NCBI GenBank assembly: GCA_046758085.1 | Contig: JBHHZP010000062.1 | Coordinates: forward strand, 1-19,086 | DNA: 19,086 nt | Origin: VRUB01 sp046758085 | GTDB taxonomy: Bacteria; Pseudomonadota; Gammaproteobacteria; Acidiferrobacterales; SPGG2 | Reading direction: 5' to 3' | Program-made: the position numbers and the translations under genes | Shown: positions 15,423 through 19,086 of the stretch, piece by piece | Layout: each line of letters opens with the position of its first letter | How positions within the stretch are numbered: position 1 is the first letter of the stretch | Notes under the pieces: generated by a model | What the model saw: only the letters and a program-made list of their open reading frames with translations | Database searches by the model: none | What the model was told of the DNA's origin: nothing

Positions 15423-17144
15423 TTGGGTATTTTCGACAAAGCTTGCCCCCGATGCACGGCAGTCAATACTGCAGGCGCCGCCTCATGCGACTGCGGATAC
15501 ACTTTCGATAATGTCCCACGGGAACAGACTCGGTCGACGCCCGAGCTCGTGGCCCAGGAAGAGCGGCTGTTCGAGGAGTACCTGGTAGCCCGTGTTGCGC
15601 AGGCGGCCGAGCTCGCCGCGGTTGCCGTTCGTGCAGCCGAGTTAGCGCCTGAGAACGAGCGCGCCGCTATGGAGGCATTGCGCGCCAAGGAGAATACCGA
15701 CGCCGCTAAGGTTGAGCTGGCCGCCCAGCGCGTTCGACTCGCACGGGCGGCAGCCGTGGCGAAGAGTGTATCACGCGCTCGAGAGCGAGAAACCCTGGCG
15801 CGCGAGCAGGAACGCGAGGTCGCGCGCAATATGATGCCCGGGCCTGCTTCTACCGTGGCAACGACCAGGCGCGCACCCAAGGTCAACAGTGATAAAGGTG
15901 TGTCCACGATGTATCCGCAAGCGCGACGCACACGGATCGTACAGAGCATCACGTCCACGAATAATAGTTCGGCCTCGGTAAACACCGACTGGCCTGTGCG
16001 CGCAAGCGGCAGTCAGCCTGTACCACTACCAAAAAATACTTTTACCGGCGTTCGCAGTCATGTATTGGAACGCAAAGCGGCGTTGCATCGTAACGCTAGG
16101 CAGGCCATAACATCGCGATCGCAACGGGTCGATAACTGGCATAATGGTAGGATGGCTGCGCTCAAGCTTGCCCGTGGCTGCCAGGTGGTTGCAAAGAAAG
16201 TCGTTGTCCAAGGGGCCCGGTCCATGATTGCTGCGGCAGATTACACTGCGAGCAAGGCCGCAGCTGTGGCTAAAAAATTAAAGAAAGCCCAAGACACAAG
16301 AAGAGCTCGAAAAATCAGGCGGACACAAGCTGCGGCGACTAACAGAACTGATCTACCAACCGGTGGCACCGACCTTGACCAAGCTCGGCAGCCGAAATCG
16401 GTGCCGGATTCCACAGCCAAGGTGCACGCAGCGATGGGGGCGCGCGCGGCCGAACCGGTAGCGCCGCGAACGCATGTGTCCAAAAGCAGGGTGTCTGGCA
16501 CCGCCAATCGTGCTGGTCAGGGCGTGCGCAACGGCCGCGTGGTGCGCTTGAAGAACGGGCGGGTACGCTGGCAACGTGGGCATAAGCGTGCCGTCAGCAA
16601 ACGGCAAGGCATGAATAATGTGGGCAGCGGCAGCGCCCCTGTGAATGCTGTTGTCCCCACAGCGGACAACACCGCGAGCAGGTCGGTCCCACCGTCAACA
16701 CATCAAGTCAAATCGGCACCGAAGCAGCACCAGGTCCCGAGCGAGGCGTTCCGTGCAGCCCAGGCCGCCAAAATCGCGAAGGCGGTGAAAATGGCGACGG
16801 CACCTGCAGCGCGGGAGTGCGCAGACGTCTGTCCTCTATGCGGAGCGATGCTTGCCGCGAGCGCGACCGGCTGTAGCTGTGGCTGGCAGGTACCATCCGC
16901 TAATCGCGAGATTGCAGCATTGCAGTTGAACACCAGCGATGGCATTGCTGCCGGGCCGCTGCCCGATCGGCCGACGGAGTGTCCCGTGTGTACCGCCGCG
17001 CTCGCATTCGACGTGTCGCAGTGTGGGTGTGGTTGGTTGGTACCAACCGGCGAAGATGAGCTGCCATCGGTCGCGCTTAGCTCTGAAGAACGTACTGCCT
17101 TGGCGCAAGGCGCGCGAATCGAGCGGTCGGAAAAGTCGCGTTAA
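15423..17144 (+). CDS. Large Ala/Arg-rich protein with three zinc ribbons
   Basis: A 573-residue protein of unknown function. It starts with a CxxC...CxC ribbon, CPRCTAVNTAGAASCDCG (Cys8, 11, 22, 24), and ends with two more of the same spacing: CPLCGAMLAASATGCSCGW (Cys470, 473, 484, 486) and CPVCTAALAFDVSQCGCGW (Cys520, 523, 534, 536), each followed by VP. Residues 40-135 are an Ala/Glu/Arg-rich helix, probably coiled coil. Residues 140-465 are low complexity, strongly basic and Ser/Thr/Pro rich, with a short NGRVVRLKNGRVRWQRGHK segment at 370-388. There is no signal peptide or membrane helix, so it is probably cytoplasmic and may bind nucleic acid or a protein complex through its basic middle; this is inference. 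The start codon is TTG at 15423, supported by GAGG six bases upstream. Divergent from the Cys/His-rich unknown gene and convergent with the HtrA-like gene, 40 bases apart. Confidence 0.75.
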   Translation: MGIFDKACPRCTAVNTAGAASCDCGYTFDNVPREQTRSTPELVAQEERLFEEYLVARVAQAAELAAVAVRAAELAPENERAAMEALRAKENTDAAKVELAAQRVRLARAAAVAKSVSRARERETLAREQEREVARNMMPGPASTVATTRRAPKVNSDKGVSTMYPQARRTRIVQSITSTNNSSASVNTDWPVRASGSQPVPLPKNTFTGVRSHVLERKAALHRNARQAITSRSQRVDNWHNGRMAALKLARGCQVVAKKVVVQGARSMIAAADYTASKAAAVAKKLKKAQDTRRARKIRRTQAAATNRTDLPTGGTDLDQARQPKSVPDSTAKVHAAMGARAAEPVAPRTHVSKSRVSGTANRAGQGVRNGRVVRLKNGRVRWQRGHKRAVSKRQGMNNVGSGSAPVNAVVPTADNTASRSVPPSTHQVKSAPKQHQVPSEAFRAAQAAKIAKAVKMATAPAARECADVCPLCGAMLAASATGCSCGWQVPSANREIAALQLNTSDGIAAGPLPDRPTECPVCTAALAFDVSQCGCGWLVPTGEDELPSVALSSEERTALAQGARIERSEKSR

Positions 17145-17184
17145 CGATGCGCAACGTACCAGCCTGCCACGAAGCGTACGCAGA

Positions 17185-18216
17185 TTAGACGGGGTTCAGG
17201 CGCAACCACTTGTAGCGGTCGCCGCTGTGCACGGTTATAGCCAGCAGCCTAGCGCCCCTGAGCACGGTAAGTGGTACTTCAATTCCCGCCGTTCCCCGTG
17301 CCCACAGCGCGCGATAAAACGTCGCCATGGAATCGATCTCTTGGCCGGCAATGGCGACGATTACATCACCGGACTCGATCCCCGCCTGGGCCGCCGGGCC
17401 TTCCGGCGCCACGCGTGTAACGATCAGATGGCCTCTCACCTCTTCTGTGTACACGCCGAGCCACGGGTGGGCAGGCTCCGACGATCGTCCCGATGTCAAC
17501 AGGTCATCGAGTATGGGCTTGAGGCGGTCGATCGGCACAAACATATTACCCGGCACCGGGGGGTCTCCCGGGAGTGCGTCGCTGACGGCGAGCGAGCCGA
17601 TACCGAGTAGCTTTCCTTCTGCACCGATCAACGCTGCGCCTCCAAAATTCGGATACGGCGGTGCAGTGAAAATGGCATCCTCGAGTAAGTACTCCCAATA
17701 ACCGGCAAACACGCGACGGGACACCACGACAGCAGGTCGTACCGCCTCCACACCGCCGTAGCCCGACACGAGCACGCGCGCCGAATGTTCTAACTCGTCA
17801 GAGCTGCCAAGTTTCATCGGCCTTACGTCGATGGGTTCGGCTGTACGTATCAGTCCGAAGCCGGTGTTGTAGTCATAGGCCAGTATGTCGACAGCAACCT
17901 TTTTGCCTGTAGCGAGTCTCACCTCGGCGCGCGAGGCCTCGAGGATCAAATAGCCGATTGTCAAGATGAGTCCGTTCGCATCGATGACTACGCCGGTGCC
18001 TTCGCGCTCGGTACCGAGGACATGAGCGGTGCGGGCTGTGACTGGGACCTGCGCGTGTATATGGACGATGGCGGATAAGACTTCGAGGAACTTCGGGTTG
18101 TCGGTTTGAGCGATCGTGAGCAGCGGTGCAGATAGAGCAAGGACAGCAAGGCTCCGCGCGGTGAATCCGCGGAGCCAGTGTATCCTTTGTGTGGCTGGGG
18201 TAACCCGCTTATACAT
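17185..18216 (-). CDS. Secreted HtrA/DegP-like pseudoprotease with PDZ domain
   Basis: A 343-residue exported protein with the build of S1C (HtrA) proteases: signal peptide (about 1-37, basic start then SLAVLALSAPLLTIAQ), trypsin-like domain (about 45-240) and one PDZ domain (about 250-335, PWLGVYTEEV, AAQAGIESGDVIVAI). Landmarks align, such as GTGVVIDANGLILT, but the catalytic triad is gone. The His position reads LTIGYLILEA (Tyr89), the Asp position reads YDYNTGFGLI (Gly119), and the GNSGGP site reads PNFGGAAL (Phe191). It should therefore not cleave peptides and may act as a periplasmic chaperone, scaffold or peptide sensor. Similar Asn-aromatic-Gly-Gly-Ala sites occur, to my recollection, in other proteobacterial proteins annotated as serine proteases. 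ATG 18216 is preferred; a GTG at 18246 adds ten residues. No Shine-Dalgarno is visible for either. Confidence 0.85.
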   Translation of the reverse strand: MYKRVTPATQRIHWLRGFTARSLAVLALSAPLLTIAQTDNPKFLEVLSAIVHIHAQVPVTARTAHVLGTEREGTGVVIDANGLILTIGYLILEASRAEVRLATGKKVAVDILAYDYNTGFGLIRTAEPIDVRPMKLGSSDELEHSARVLVSGYGGVEAVRPAVVVSRRVFAGYWEYLLEDAIFTAPPYPNFGGAALIGAEGKLLGIGSLAVSDALPGDPPVPGNMFVPIDRLKPILDDLLTSGRSSEPAHPWLGVYTEEVRGHLIVTRVAPEGPAAQAGIESGDVIVAIAGQEIDSMATFYRALWARGTAGIEVPLTVLRGARLLAITVHSGDRYKWLRLNPV

Positions 18217-18363
18217 ACGGTACGGGTAGGGCTTGGGGTTGTGCACAGCGTAGCACGATCTTAGCGGGGTTGTCGCCGGGAATACGCGCTGTGTGCGCTG
18301 GTCACTGTGGGCGATACCTGTGCAGGCGGCAAAGTCGAAGGCGCCGCTATGACCGTATCGCTG

Positions 18364-19035
18364 TCATACCGGCTCGATCGGCGCGATGCACGCGCTGTCG
18401 TCATTCTTCGGGCTGTTTACCCGGGTGCTGACCGGGTACGCGATCAGCCGGTTCGGATCATACGGCCGCAGCAAGTGTTGTAATTTCTGGGCGTCCTGGT
18501 TGGAGCAGTCGAGCCAGCGATCATAATCTTCTTCAGCGAGTATCACCGGCATGCGCTCATGCAATGGCCTGAGGAGTTCATTGGCGGTAGTGGTGATAAT
18601 GGTACAAGATTCGGTTACGGTCGTCTGATTCTCCCAATGTTCCCACAGTCCGGCTAAAGCGAATGGGCGTCGATCCTTGGAGCGAATGGAATAGGGCTGT
18701 TTGCGGCCATTCAAGGCCTTCCACTCGTAGAAACCGTCTGCCGGAAGCAAGCATCTGCGACGCGCGAAGGCCGCTCGAAACGAGGGTTTCTGGCCCAGTG
18801 TCTCGGCGCGGGCATTGATCATCCTGTTGCCGCTATTGGGGTCCTTGGTCCAGTGCGGGACGAGCCCCCAGTGCAGCAGGACCAGCTCGCGCCCATGCTC
18901 GCCGGATTCACGTACCGCGGCGACTGGCTGGCCCGGCGCGATGTTATAGCGTGGCCCGAGCACTGGCGCATGCTGCAAACGAAAATGCGCAACAAGCTCC
19001 TCTCTAGGGGTGGCTAGCATGAAACGTCCACACAT
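18364..19035 (-). CDS. yedK: SRAP-domain abasic-site protein (YedK/HMCES family)
   Basis: A 223-residue full-length SRAP protein. Members form a thiazolidine cross-link between the amino-terminal Cys2 and abasic sites in single-stranded DNA, shielding them from error-prone processing. The start MCGRF gives Cys2 after removal of Met. Other active-site residues are in place: Asn74 in INARAET, Glu104 in PADGFYEW and His159 in HERMPVI. The DNA-binding motifs RYNIAPGQ, LHWGLVPHW and the C-terminal VSTRVNSPKNDD are also intact. It lies about 150 bases upstream of the HtrA-like gene on the same strand. No SOS box was recognised in the 51 bases available before the start, and no Shine-Dalgarno is clear. 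The short tail after VNSPKNDD is ordinary for the family. Confidence 0.95.
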   Translation of the reverse strand: MCGRFMLATPREELVAHFRLQHAPVLGPRYNIAPGQPVAAVRESGEHGRELVLLHWGLVPHWTKDPNSGNRMINARAETLGQKPSFRAAFARRRCLLPADGFYEWKALNGRKQPYSIRSKDRRPFALAGLWEHWENQTTVTESCTIITTTANELLRPLHERMPVILAEEDYDRWLDCSNQDAQKLQHLLRPYDPNRLIAYPVSTRVNSPKNDDSACIAPIEPV

Positions 19036-19086
19036 GGCGTTATGCTACGTCGTTGGCGCCGCTCATGCCAGTGGGCGCGTGATGCG

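Noticed and set aside
15392..15985. A 197-codon minus frame opposite the zinc-ribbon gene
   Set aside because: It is Ala/Ser/Arg-rich, the complement of the Ala/Arg-rich helix on the plus strand, with no motif; the plus frame has zinc ribbons and a ribosome-binding site.
1..19086. CRISPR arrays, tRNA or rRNA genes, prophage or intact insertion sequences
   Set aside because: I looked for regularly spaced repeats, tRNA-like cloverleaves and transposase or integrase motifs and found only the RAYT remnant.

Overview
The window reads as a chromosomal segment of a moderately GC-rich proteobacterium, most likely gammaproteobacterial. The evidence is the Gram-negative envelope genes (two outer-membrane beta-barrels, an OM-type lipoprotein), an FtsH, CinA and SRAP set typical of proteobacteria, and a decayed REP-associated transposase with the DnaA-like C-terminal domain common in that phylum. 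I cannot assign a genus. There is no rRNA, tRNA, CRISPR array, intact insertion sequence or phage module that I can see.

Layout. 1-3700: the tail of an upstream gene, a GNAT acetyltransferase and an outer-membrane barrel (both minus), a frameshifted and truncated transposase pseudogene, a 62-residue very basic protein, then about 730 bases with no convincing gene. 3697-7078: a two-gene, overlapping signalling unit made of a Pro/Ala-rich lipoprotein with an ABC-type substrate-binding fold and a membrane protein with periplasmic sensor, GGDEF and EAL domains. 7079-10430: a PagL-like small barrel (minus), a solitary membrane protease FtsH behind a near-consensus promoter with a dyad in its spacer, and a tiny two-helix membrane protein convergent with ftsH. 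10719-13809: an acyl-CoA dehydrogenase convergent with cinA, and upstream of cinA on the same strand a protein built from two copies of one unknown domain. 13978-17144: two divergent genes of unknown function separated by about 700 bases with several inverted repeats. One encodes a Cys/His-rich protein; the other a 573-residue, Ala/Arg-rich protein with one N-terminal and two C-terminal zinc ribbons. 17185-19035: a secreted HtrA-like protein whose three catalytic positions are all substituted, followed by a YedK/HMCES-type SRAP DNA-repair protein.

How they may work together. The only unit with a clear joint role is the lipoprotein plus GGDEF/EAL pair, which looks like a ligand-responsive cyclic-di-GMP switch. 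Envelope quality control or stress is a loose theme (FtsH, HtrA-like protein, lipid-A-modifying candidate, barrels), but the genes are separate transcription units. The least explained parts are the triple zinc-ribbon protein with its divergent neighbour, the duplicated-domain protein beside cinA, and the pseudoprotease.
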